Source: Actinomycetota bacterium
GTDB lineage: Bacteria > Actinomycetota > Acidimicrobiia > Acidimicrobiales > CADCSY01
DNA: 8,869 bases
Assembly (NCBI GenBank): GCA_019348335.1
Contig: JAHWJR010000046.1
Location: forward strand, 1 to 8,869
Reading direction: 5' to 3'
The position numbers were made by a program, and so were the translations under genes. The notes beneath the pieces are model-generated. The model worked only from the letters and a program-made list of their open reading frames with translations, was not told the DNA's origin and made no database searches. Of the stretch, positions 1 to 5,782 are shown one piece after another; position 1 is the stretch's first letter; the number at the start of each line of letters is the position of its first letter.

Positions 1-20
1 CGACGCCGATCACCGACACG

Positions 21-26
21 AGAGGA
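21..26 (+). promoter_or_regulatory. Shine-Dalgarno of the VOC gene
   Basis: AGAGGA is followed by 7 nt and then the ATG at 34. It is the clearest ribosome-binding site in the window. Most other transcription-unit heads here show a -10-like hexamer at this distance instead, so this gene may be translated from a leadered or operon transcript. Confidence 0.6.
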
Positions 27-33
27 CCCAGCG

Positions 34-516
34 ATGGCGACACTGACCAAGATCACCCCCTGCCTGTGGTTCGACACCGAGGGGGAGGAGGCGGCGACCT
101 TCTACACCGGCATCTTCGAGAGCTCCCGGATCGTGCAGGTCACCCACTTCGGCTCCGCCGGCCCCCGTCCCGAGGGCATGGTCATGACCGTGACCTTCGA
201 GCTCGCCGGGCAGCAGTTCCTCGCCCTGAACGGCGGTCCGGAGTTCACGTTCAACGAGGCCATCTCGTTCCAGGTGAGCTGCGACTCCCAGGAGGAGGTC
301 GACCACTTCTGGGCCAAGCTCTCCGAGGGGGGAGAGGAGGGCCCGTGCGGCTGGCTGAAGGACCGCTACGGCGTGTCCTGGCAGATCGTCCCGGCGGCCC
401 TCGACGAGCTGATCGGCGACCCTGATCCCGAGCGGTCGCAGCGGGCCATGAAGGCGATGCTGGGCATGAGCAAGCTCGACATCGCCGAGCTGCGGCGGGC
501 GGCCGACCAGGCCTGA
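34..516 (+). CDS. VOC family protein (PhnB / 3-demethylubiquinone methyltransferase-like fold)
   Basis: This 160-aa soluble protein belongs to the vicinal-oxygen-chelate superfamily, in the PhnB-like branch often labelled '3-demethylubiquinone-9 3-methyltransferase domain'. Visible hallmarks are the N-terminal ITPCLWFDTEGEEAATFYTG stretch (residues 7-26), FLALNGGPEFTFNEAISFQV (62-81), the EEVDHFWAKLSEGG segment (87-100) and GWLKDRYGVSWQIVP (106-120). These form the two beta-alpha-beta-beta-beta repeats of the fold. The length is normal for a single-domain member. The ATG at 34 follows an AGAGGA Shine-Dalgarno 7 nt upstream, which supports this start. Despite the family label there is no SAM-binding motif, so methyltransferase activity is unlikely, and the substrate cannot be predicted. 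The gene is convergent with the MBL-fold gene. Anything upstream lies outside the window. Confidence is high for the fold and low for the function. Confidence 0.93.
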   Translation: MATLTKITPCLWFDTEGEEAATFYTGIFESSRIVQVTHFGSAGPRPEGMVMTVTFELAGQQFLALNGGPEFTFNEAISFQVSCDSQEEVDHFWAKLSEGGEEGPCGWLKDRYGVSWQIVPAALDELIGDPDPERSQRAMKAMLGMSKLDIAELRRAADQA

Positions 517-527
517 GGACGGACGTA

Positions 528-549
528 CCCTCCGACGATCAGCGGAGGG
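528..549. terminator. Hairpin between convergent genes (candidate bidirectional terminator)
   Basis: A perfect 7-bp inverted repeat, CCCTCCG / CGGAGGG, with an 8-nt loop fills most of the 34-bp gap between the stop of the VOC gene (516) and the stop of the MBL-fold gene (551). No T-tract follows on either strand, so this is not a classical intrinsic terminator. Such tractless GC hairpins are often proposed for high-GC actinobacteria. The position between two convergent stops supports the call. Confidence 0.45.
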
Positions 550-550
550 C

Positions 551-1417
551 TCAGGCGGCGGCCCGCATGCGCTCCACCAGCCGCAGGAGGCGCCGGCGGG
601 CGTCCTGCGGGTCGAGCGACACCCGGGCACCGTGGCCGGGGAGCACCCACGAGAACGAGGTGGTCTCGGCCAGGCGGGCCAGCGATCGGGTCTGCTCCGG
701 CCAGGAGTACCAGCAGGCGCCCCGGAAGGCGACCAGGTCCTGGCGGTCGTGGCTCCACGCCAGCGAGTCCCCGGTGAACAGCCAGGTGCCGTCCACGGCG
801 AACACGACCGAGCCCTTGGTGTGGCCGGGGACGGGGATGGCGACCACGCCGGGAGCGATCGCCGCCGGCTCCTCGCCCCGCAGGAGGTCGGTGGCGCCGG
901 GCGCGGCCCGCCGGTCGGCCTCGTGGATCCAGACCCGGGCGCCGTAGCGCTCGGCCCACCGGGGGGCGTCGGCCACGTCGTCCTGATGGGTCAACAGCAC
1001 GTGGGCGATCCCGCCCATGGCGTCGAGCGGGGCGGTGAGGGCCCGGGTGAAGCGGGGGGCATCGACCATGAGGTTCCCCTCCGGCCGCAGCACCAGGTAG
1101 CTGGTGGCGCCGAAGGACGCCTCGCTGGTGTGGCCGAGGTCGTACACGGGGCCGTCCACCAGCAGCGGGAACAGCCCGCCCGGTCGAGCGGTGCGGGGGT
1201 TGCGCCCGATGGACTGGGTGGGGCAGGCCTCGGCGGTCAGCCAGGCCCGGTGCTCGTCGTCGGGGCCGACGGGTTGCACGGCCACCACCGACTGGTCGCC
1301 GGTCTCGGCGAACAGCGACGGCGCCAGCTCACGGCAGGTGCCGCAGTCGATGCAGCGGGTGTCGACGAACCACGGGCCGTCGGCGTTGCGGCGGTCGCGC
1401 TGGTCGATGCGAGCCAC
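551..1417 (-). CDS. Ferredoxin-like domain fused to metallo-beta-lactamase-fold hydrolase
   Basis: This 288-aa protein begins at a GTG (1417-1415). Residues 20-72 carry a single-cluster ferredoxin pattern: C22-x2-C25-x2-C28, then C65-P. Residues 85-288 form an MBL-fold domain with THQDD (His144), GHTKGS (His199), FTGDSL (Asp217) and PGHG (His262). The canonical HxHxDH loop is degenerate: THQDDVAD replaces THxHxDH, so the dinuclear metal site is probably altered. From memory, ferredoxin-MBL proteins with a similar TH-x-DDVAD motif occur in cyanobacteria and plants, and their reaction is not established. The start fits the N-terminus of the ferredoxin domain. A TACCGT hexamer lies 7 nt upstream, suggesting leaderless transcription, and only 47 bp separate the gene from the lytic transglycosylase stop. 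Longer reading upstream in the same frame gives only low-complexity Arg/Gly/Ala sequence. The domain call is solid; substrate and redox role are unknown. Confidence 0.9.
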   Translation of the reverse strand: MARIDQRDRRNADGPWFVDTRCIDCGTCRELAPSLFAETGDQSVVAVQPVGPDDEHRAWLTAEACPTQSIGRNPRTARPGGLFPLLVDGPVYDLGHTSEASFGATSYLVLRPEGNLMVDAPRFTRALTAPLDAMGGIAHVLLTHQDDVADAPRWAERYGARVWIHEADRRAAPGATDLLRGEEPAAIAPGVVAIPVPGHTKGSVVFAVDGTWLFTGDSLAWSHDRQDLVAFRGACWYSWPEQTRSLARLAETTSFSWVLPGHGARVSLDPQDARRRLLRLVERMRAAA

Positions 1418-1430
1418 GAGACCAACGGTA
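1418..1430 (-). promoter_or_regulatory. Candidate leaderless -10 element of the ferredoxin-MBL gene
   Basis: On the minus strand TACCGT (1430-1425) matches TANNNT and is separated by 7 nt from the GTG start. This is the spacing expected if transcription begins at the start codon. I see no convincing -35 about 17 nt further upstream. No Shine-Dalgarno is visible in the spacer. Confidence 0.4.
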
Positions 1431-1464
1431 CGGGCCCCGCCGGCGCCCGCCTCGTCGGCCCGGC

Positions 1465-2481
1465 TCAGCCGGCCAGGTCGGCGGGGGTGACGGGCCGGGG
1501 CGCGGTGGCCTCGTAGCCCACCGGGAGCAGGACGTCGCCCAGGTTGGTGAGGTAGTACACCTGCCAGGCGTGGTAGCCGAGGTAGGCCCGCTCGTCGGCC
1601 ACCATCTGCTCGGCGTAGGCGGTCACCGCCTTCACGTACCACTGCGCCGGGTTGTAGCGGTAGAGGGCGTTGGACAGGTTGCCGCTCCCGCCGCCGTTGG
1701 CGGCCAGGTAGCGGGCGGCAGCGAGGATGGCGTCGCGGGGATCGTTGATGTCGCCCTCGCCGTAGGCGGCCCACGTGCTGGGGATGAACTGCATCGGCCC
1801 CTGCGCCCCGGCCGAGCTGGTGCCCCGGATGCGCCCCATGCGGGTCTCGGTCAGGTTGACCGCCGCCAGGTACTGCCACGGCACGCCGTAGATGGCCTGG
1901 CCCTCCTCGTAGTACCGCCGCAGCTCGTCGGGCGGCGGCGGCTCGACGATGCGCCACGCCGGCAGCATGGCCTCGGGCTTGCGGTGGGGTCGGCGCAGCT
2001 CCCGCCCGGCGAAGACGTTGGCGGCCATGACCGGGCGCAGCTCCTCGGGCAGGGCGGCGGCCACCGCGCCGTCCCAGTCGGGGCGCTCGGCCAGGGCCCG
2101 GTAGGCGACCTGCTGGAGGTGGCCGTAGTAGGCGATCTCCGCCGGCGGGGTCGCCGGGTCGCGGATGGCCTGCTCGGCGGTGCGGATCTGCTCGGCCAGG
2201 CCGGCGGGGTCGGCCGCCGCCCGGGGCACGGCGTCGAGGTCGACGCCGGCACGAGCCGCTTCGTCCACCGGGGTGGGCGCCTGCACCGCCGGCGCCGGCG
2301 CCGGCAGGGCACCGTCGCCGGCGGGCGCGACCCCCGCTCCCGGCACCGCCGGCGACGATGCCGGCCGCTCCCCCGTGAACCGGTGCAGGGTGGCCTGCTC
2401 GCCCGGCCCGGTGCCGGCGCATCCAGCGACCAGGCCGGCGGTGAGGGCGAGGACGAGGAGGCGCCGGCCTCCCCGGATCAC
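1465..2481 (-). CDS. Lytic transglycosylase, lipoprotein
   Basis: This 338-aa predicted lipoprotein cleaves peptidoglycan glycan strands to anhydro-muropeptides, judging from its family. Its N-terminus has two Arg (6-7), a hydrophobic stretch and the lipobox LVAGC with Cys21. A Pro/Ala-rich linker (about 40-75) and a helical region (80-180) follow. The SLT-type catalytic domain is at about 185-310. AVNLTETRMG supplies the putative catalytic Glu212, and GAQGPMQFIPSTW (225-237) plus the INDPRDAILAAARYLA helix (245-260) and YRYNPAQWYV (274-283) are diagnostic. The GTG start at 2481 overlaps the upstream hydrolase TGA as GTGA, and it places the signal peptide exactly at the N-terminus, so the start is well supported. 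In-frame sequence upstream of it is Arg/Gly-rich shadow. It is probably co-translated with the hydrolase. Mature protein is expected on the outer face of the cytoplasmic membrane. Confidence 0.93.
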   Translation of the reverse strand: MIRGGRRLLVLALTAGLVAGCAGTGPGEQATLHRFTGERPASSPAVPGAGVAPAGDGALPAPAPAVQAPTPVDEAARAGVDLDAVPRAAADPAGLAEQIRTAEQAIRDPATPPAEIAYYGHLQQVAYRALAERPDWDGAVAAALPEELRPVMAANVFAGRELRRPHRKPEAMLPAWRIVEPPPPDELRRYYEEGQAIYGVPWQYLAAVNLTETRMGRIRGTSSAGAQGPMQFIPSTWAAYGEGDINDPRDAILAAARYLAANGGGSGNLSNALYRYNPAQWYVKAVTAYAEQMVADERAYLGYHAWQVYYLTNLGDVLLPVGYEATAPRPVTPADLAG

Positions 2482-3314
2482 CGCGCCACCGACGAGGGCT
2501 CGTGGTCCTGGAGCCGGGAGACGAAGTCCACCAGGCCGGCGTTGAAGGCCTCGGGCGCCTCCAGCCCCGAGAGGTGGCCGGCGCCCGGCACCACGACCAG
2601 CTCCGATCCGGGGATCCCTTGGGCCATGGTCTCGACCACGTCCGGCGGCGACGGGACGTCCTGGTCGCCCACGAGGACCAGCGTGGGCACGTCGACCGTC
2701 GCCAGGTCGGCGACCGAGTCGGGGCGACGCTTCATGGCCTCCAGGGCACCCACGAAGCCGGCGGGCGGGTTGTCCATGAGCCGCCGGGCGGTCTCGACCA
2801 CGTCGGGACGGTGCTCGTGGGTGTCGGCGCACAGCAGCGTCTGCAAGAGGCCCTCGACCACCTCGGCCTTGCCGGACTCACCGCCGGCGGAGATCTGCTC
2901 CTGCTGGCCGACCCGTCGCTCGTGTACCTCGGGCGAGTCGGCGGTCGGTCGGGTGTCGGCCAGGACCAGGCCGGCGAGGCGGGACCGGTGCCGGCGCAGG
3001 AAGGCGAAGGCGACGTAGGCGCCCATCGACTGGCCACCCACCACCACCCGGTCGAGCTCGAGGTGGTCGAGGAGCCGGGCCACGTCGTCGGCCCAGCCGT
3101 CGACGGAGTACGCCGACGGGTCGTCCGGTGCGTCGGAGTCGCCGAAGCCCACCAGGTCGGGCGCCACCACCCGCACCCGGCTGGCGAGGGCGTCGATCTG
3201 GCCCTGCCACATGGCGGCGCGGAGCGGGAAGGCGTGCAGCAGGACGACGGCGGGCTGGCCGGAGCCCTGGTCGAGGTAGTGCAGGGTGGTGCCTTCGAGA
3301 GTCGCCGTGGGCAC
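2478..3314 (-). CDS. Alpha/beta-fold hydrolase
   Basis: This 278-aa cytosolic alpha/beta hydrolase resembles the 3-oxoadipate enol-lactonase / carboxylesterase branch. Visible elements are the oxyanion-hole HAFPL (27-31), APDLVGFGDSD (51-61), the nucleophile elbow GGQSMG with Ser96, the acid loop VGDQDVPSPP (Asp219 is the likeliest catalytic acid, Asp217 the alternative) and GAGHLS with His247. A cap domain spans about 123-200 and contains the Gly/Glu-rich QQEQISAGGESGKAEVVEG segment. No signal peptide is seen. The start is GTG, 7 nt downstream of a TAGGGT hexamer, which suggests a leaderless transcript. The 3' end overlaps the lytic transglycosylase start by 4 nt (GTGA), so the two are very likely translationally coupled. 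No aromatic-degradation genes are nearby, so the lactonase substrate should not be assumed; an ester or amide substrate is possible. Confidence 0.93.
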   Translation of the reverse strand: MPTATLEGTTLHYLDQGSGQPAVVLLHAFPLRAAMWQGQIDALASRVRVVAPDLVGFGDSDAPDDPSAYSVDGWADDVARLLDHLELDRVVVGGQSMGAYVAFAFLRRHRSRLAGLVLADTRPTADSPEVHERRVGQQEQISAGGESGKAEVVEGLLQTLLCADTHEHRPDVVETARRLMDNPPAGFVGALEAMKRRPDSVADLATVDVPTLVLVGDQDVPSPPDVVETMAQGIPGSELVVVPGAGHLSGLEAPEAFNAGLVDFVSRLQDHEPSSVAR

Positions 3315-3327
3315 GGATTCGACCCTA
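3315..3327 (-). promoter_or_regulatory. Candidate leaderless -10 element of the hydrolase-transglycosylase pair
   Basis: On the minus strand TAGGGT (3327-3322) fits TANNNT and is followed by 7 nt (CGAATCC) and then the GTG start of the hydrolase. The geometry is the same as at 1417. A -35 motif is not evident. It lies in the 63-bp gap after the sugar dehydrogenase stop, so the hydrolase may have its own promoter besides read-through. Confidence 0.45.
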
Positions 3328-3377
3328 CCGGGCCGACCGGCTCGGGCCTCCGCGCCGTTCCCGACGGTCCCTGGCCC

Positions 3378-4607
3378 CTACGCCGGGTCGAGGCGCAGCA
3401 CCGGCCCGGCCAGCGAGAGCACGTACAGCTCGCCCTCGGCGTCCTCGCCGAACGACGCCAGCGTCACCTCCTCGACGCCCACGCCGAGGTCGTGGCGCCC
3501 GAGGCCGCCGTTCCCGTCGGCGGCGAGGGCCCACAGGCGGGCGGTGCCGAGGTCGCCGAAGACGTAGGCGCCGCGCAGGCCGGGGATCCGCTCGCCCCGG
3601 TAGACGAAGCCTCCGGTGACCGAGAACCCCTCGTCGTGGTTGTACTCGTACACGGGCGGGACGGCGTCCGGTGGCGGCTCGCCCTCGTACCGGCGGGTGC
3701 CCTCCAGGAAGGGCCAGCCCATGTTGGCGCCGGCGGCCGAACCGGCGGGGAGGCGGTCGATCTCCTCGATGGCGTTCTGGCCGACGTCGGCGATCCACAG
3801 GTCGTCGGTGGCCCGGTCGAAGGAGAACCGCCACGGGTTGCGCAGCCCGTAGACGTAGATCTCGCCCCGGCCGCCGCCGCCGACGAAGGGGTTGTCGCCG
3901 GGGATGCCGTAGGGGGCGTCGCCCTGCGCCGTGGGGTCGATGCGCAGGATCGAGCCCAGCAGCGTCTCGGTGTTCTGGGCGTTGCCTTCGGGGTCGCCGC
4001 CGCCACCGCCGTCACCGAGCCCGACGTAGAGCAGGCCGTCGGGGCCGAAGGCGAGGTGGCCCCCGTTGTGGTTGGAGAACGGCTGGGCGACGCGCAGCAG
4101 CGTGCGCGGCTCGCCGGGCTGCACCTCGGCGGCGCCCTCGCCCATCCGGTGCTCCTCCACCCGGGTGTCGCCCTCGGCGTCGGTGTAGTCGACGTAGAGA
4201 CGGTCGCCGTCGGGGGAGAAGGCCAGGCCGAGCAGGCCCCGCTCGCCGTCGGTCGTGGTCTCCACCTCCAGCAGCGGCTCGGGGAGGACCTCGCCGTCGT
4301 CGATCACCACCACCCGGCCGCCGCGCTCGGCCACGAACAACTGGTCGTGGCCGGGGCGTACGGCCATGGCGACCGGGCGGTCGACGGTGGCCACCTCGGT
4401 GAGGCGGACGCGCACGCCGGCGAGCTCGTCGAGGGTCGCCTCCTCCGCCGGCGGCCGCTCCGGGGGCGCGGTGGAGGAGGGGGACGGGGAGGAGGCGACC
4501 GTGCCCGTCGGCTCGGGGCTGGTCTCCGCCGAGGGCTCGTCCCCGCCGGCGCAGGCGCCGGCCAGGAGGGTGACGGCCACGGCGGCGAGCGCCCATCTCT
4601 TGGTCAT
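3378..4607 (-). CDS. PQQ-dependent sugar dehydrogenase-like lipoprotein (GSDH / HHIP-type beta-propeller)
   Basis: This 409-aa protein is a six-bladed beta-propeller of the glucose/sorbosone dehydrogenase family; known members oxidise aldose sugars with PQQ and Ca2+. The ATG at 4607 gives a Lys-Arg signal peptide, hydrophobic core and lipobox-like AGAC with Cys19. A Ser/Pro/Thr/Glu linker (about 22-58) follows, typical of exported actinobacterial lipoproteins. Diagnostic segments are RGLLGLAFSPD (123-133), NHNGGHLAFGPDGLLYVGLG (179-198, with candidate base His180), YGLRNPWRFSFD (253-264), DVGQNAIEEID (274-284), NMGWPFLEG (295-303) and YVFGDLGTARLWAL (348-361). Extending 38 codons upstream would hide the signal peptide, so that start is unlikely. 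It heads the minus-strand run and is divergent from gtrA. No PQQ biosynthesis gene is in the window. Substrate and electron acceptor are unknown, and a non-enzymatic binding role remains possible. Confidence 0.93.
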   Translation of the reverse strand: MTKRWALAAVAVTLLAGACAGGDEPSAETSPEPTGTVASSPSPSSTAPPERPPAEEATLDELAGVRVRLTEVATVDRPVAMAVRPGHDQLFVAERGGRVVVIDDGEVLPEPLLEVETTTDGERGLLGLAFSPDGDRLYVDYTDAEGDTRVEEHRMGEGAAEVQPGEPRTLLRVAQPFSNHNGGHLAFGPDGLLYVGLGDGGGGGDPEGNAQNTETLLGSILRIDPTAQGDAPYGIPGDNPFVGGGGRGEIYVYGLRNPWRFSFDRATDDLWIADVGQNAIEEIDRLPAGSAAGANMGWPFLEGTRRYEGEPPPDAVPPVYEYNHDEGFSVTGGFVYRGERIPGLRGAYVFGDLGTARLWALAADGNGGLGRHDLGVGVEEVTLASFGEDAEGELYVLSLAGPVLRLDPA

Positions 4608-4613
4608 CCCGTG

Positions 4614-4619
4614 ATGGTC
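4614..4619 (-). promoter_or_regulatory. Weak -10-like hexamer before the sugar dehydrogenase
   Basis: On the minus strand GACCAT keeps the A2 and T6 of TANNNT but lacks T1. It is followed by 6 nt (CACGGG) and then the ATG at 4607. There is no good Shine-Dalgarno in the spacer. I include it only because the placement repeats that of the better matches at other gene starts. Confidence 0.22.
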
Positions 4620-4664
4620 CCACGCCATGGCCGGTGCGCCGCATCGGCGTCGGGGACGGCCTGG

Positions 4665-4692
4665 GTGAACGCGTGGTCCGGGGCGGTAGCCT
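4665..4692 (+). promoter_or_regulatory. Candidate leaderless promoter of gtrA
   Basis: GTGAAC (4665-4670) resembles the TGA core of TTGACA. After 16 nt comes TAGCCT (4687-4692), a TANNNT match, then 6 nt to the ATG at 4699. This suggests transcription starting at or beside the start codon. The 91-bp intergenic region is shared with the divergent sugar dehydrogenase. Otherwise it holds only a short palindrome, CGCCG-CAT-CGGCG (4637-4649), of unclear meaning. Confidence 0.4.
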
Positions 4693-4698
4693 GGCGGG

Positions 4699-5151
4699 AT
4701 GCGTGCGTCCCTGGGTGCCACCCTTCGCGCCCAGCTGGACCGTAAGGCGATTCGCTACTCGCTGGTGTCGGCGGTGGCCGTGGCCGTGTCCCAGCTGGTG
4801 TTGTTCATCTGCAACGGCGTGCTCGACTGGGCGCCGGTGCCCTCCAACCTGACGGCGGTGGCCATCGGCTCCATCCCCTCCTACGCCCTGAACCGGGCCT
4901 GGGTGTGGGGCAAGCGGGGCCGCAACGACGTGTGGCGGGAGGTCGTGCCGTTCTGGGCCTTCGCCTTCGTCGGTCTGGCCTTCTCCACGCTGCTCGTCTA
5001 CTTCGCCGCCCAGTGGAGTGACGCCGTGCTGGTGGTGAACGGAGCCAACCTCGCCGCCTTCGGCGTCCTGTGGGTGGCCAAGTACTTCTTCCTCGACGCA
5101 CTGCTGTTCGGCAGCGTGCCCGCCGACGACTCGGAGCTGGTCACCCCCTGA
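4699..5151 (+). CDS. GtrA family membrane protein
   Basis: This 150-aa integral membrane protein has four predicted transmembrane segments (about 17-40, 50-68, 84-104 and 110-136), the normal size and topology for GtrA/DPMS-like proteins. Known members help move or bind undecaprenyl-phosphate-linked sugars for O-antigen glucosylation, arabinogalactan or teichoic acid decoration. Family marks are RYSLVSAVAVAVSQLVLF (19-36), the SYALNRAWVW motif (61-70) after TM2, and KYFFLDALLF (128-137) at the end of TM4. A cationic N-terminus (Arg/Lys in 1-20) faces the cytoplasm. The ATG is preceded by a -10-like hexamer and not by a clear Shine-Dalgarno. Its stop is interlocked with the likely start of the methyltransferase that follows (CTGA). 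With the GT4 and methyltransferase genes next door, a role in lipid-linked sugar export is plausible, but the sugar is unknown. Confidence 0.93.
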   Translation: MRASLGATLRAQLDRKAIRYSLVSAVAVAVSQLVLFICNGVLDWAPVPSNLTAVAIGSIPSYALNRAWVWGKRGRNDVWREVVPFWAFAFVGLAFSTLLVYFAAQWSDAVLVVNGANLAAFGVLWVAKYFFLDALLFGSVPADDSELVTP

Positions 5152-5780
5152 ACCCCGCCCTGCGGGCGCTGGCCGAGGCGGTGCCGGGCTTTCTGCCCGC
5201 CGAGGAGGGGCTGGCGCTGCACCGGGCCGCCGGCACCGCCGCCGCCGCCGTGCCCGGCGCCCCCCTGGTGGAGATCGGCTCGTGGTGCGGCAAGTCCACC
5301 GTCTACCTCGGCGCCGCCGCTGCCGAGCACCGCACGGTGCTGTTCGCGGTCGATCATCACCGCGGCTCTGAGGAGCAGCAGCCCGGTTGGGACTGGCACG
5401 ACCCCTCCCTCGTCGACCCGGTCACCGGCACGCTCGACACCCTTCCTGCCTTCCGCCGCACCATCTGGTCGGCGGGGTTGGAGGCCACGGTGGTGGCGGT
5501 GGTGGGCGACTCGGCGACGGTGGCCAGCCACTGGTCCACGCCCTGCGCCTTCGTCTTCATCGACGGCGGCCACGGCCACGATCCGGCCCACGCCGACTAC
5601 GAGGGGTGGTCGCGCCTGGTCGCACCGGGCGGCCTGCTCGCCGTCCACGACGTGTTTCCCGACCCGGCCGACGGAGGGCGCCCGCCCTACGAGGTGTACC
5701 TGCGGGCCCTCGACGACGGGTTCGAGGAGGTGGCGGCGTGCGGTTCGCTGCGGGTGCTGCGCCGGGTCCTCAGCCGCTGA
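5148..5780 (+). CDS. Class I SAM-dependent methyltransferase (Methyltransf_24 type)
   Basis: The protein is about 210 aa if it starts at the CTG of 5148. SAM-binding motif I is VEIGSWCGKSTVYLG (41-55), followed by the acidic VDHH (68-71), FIDGGHGHD (137-145) with ADYEGW, and APGGLLAVHDVF (159-170). This is the Methyltransf_24 layout, frequent beside glycosyltransferases for surface glycans, lipids or natural products. The start is unsettled. GTG 5070 would overlap gtrA by 82 nt and add an Arg-rich shadow. GTG 5181 would cut the first helix (NPALRALAEAVPGFLPAEE), which looks like part of the family. CTG 5148 gives a CTGA overlap with the gtrA stop, but its nearest GGAG lies 11 nt upstream. I prefer 5148, with 5181 as the conservative choice. 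The 3' end overlaps the opposing toroid gene by 11 bp. Acceptor substrate is unknown; a sugar hydroxyl or lipid is inferred from context. Confidence 0.88.
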   Translation: MNPALRALAEAVPGFLPAEEGLALHRAAGTAAAAVPGAPLVEIGSWCGKSTVYLGAAAAEHRTVLFAVDHHRGSEEQQPGWDWHDPSLVDPVTGTLDTLPAFRRTIWSAGLEATVVAVVGDSATVASHWSTPCAFVFIDGGHGHDPAHADYEGWSRLVAPGGLLAVHDVFPDPADGGRPPYEVYLRALDDGFEEVAACGSLRVLRRVLSR

Positions 5781-5782
5781 GG
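5768..5782. terminator. Inverted repeat spanning both convergent stop codons
   Basis: CCTCAG-CCG-CTGAGG forms a perfect 6-bp stem with a 3-nt loop. The left arm contains the TGA of the minus-strand gene (5772-5770 read in reverse) and the right arm the TGA of the plus-strand gene (5778-5780). No T-tract follows. It could act as a bidirectional stop signal where there is no intergenic space, but the symmetry may simply result from two TGA codons facing each other. Confidence 0.25.

Noticed and set aside
2285..2312. GCCGGC-rich tandem stretch as a regulatory repeat
   Set aside because: It lies inside the lytic transglycosylase gene and simply encodes the Pro-Ala linker.
1418..2422. N-terminal extension of the ferredoxin-MBL frame to 2422, giving 623 residues
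   Set aside because: The extension is an Arg/Gly/Ala-rich shadow of the lytic transglycosylase gene, and the ferredoxin domain begins naturally at GTG 1417.
2482..2832. Upstream start at 2832 for the lytic transglycosylase
   Set aside because: It would bury the lipoprotein signal peptide behind 117 low-complexity residues that overlap the hydrolase gene. GTG 2481 gives a perfect signal peptide and a GTGA overlap.
4637..4649. Palindrome CGCCG-CAT-CGGCG in the divergent gtrA/dehydrogenase gap as an operator
   Set aside because: Five-base arms made of G and C are expected by chance here, and no second copy or regulator gene is nearby.
2502..4745. A 747-codon open frame on the plus strand opposite the sugar dehydrogenase and hydrolase
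   Set aside because: The translation is Val/Gly/Ala/His-rich with no recognisable domain. The opposite strand carries clear family motifs throughout. Long antisense frames are expected at this GC content.
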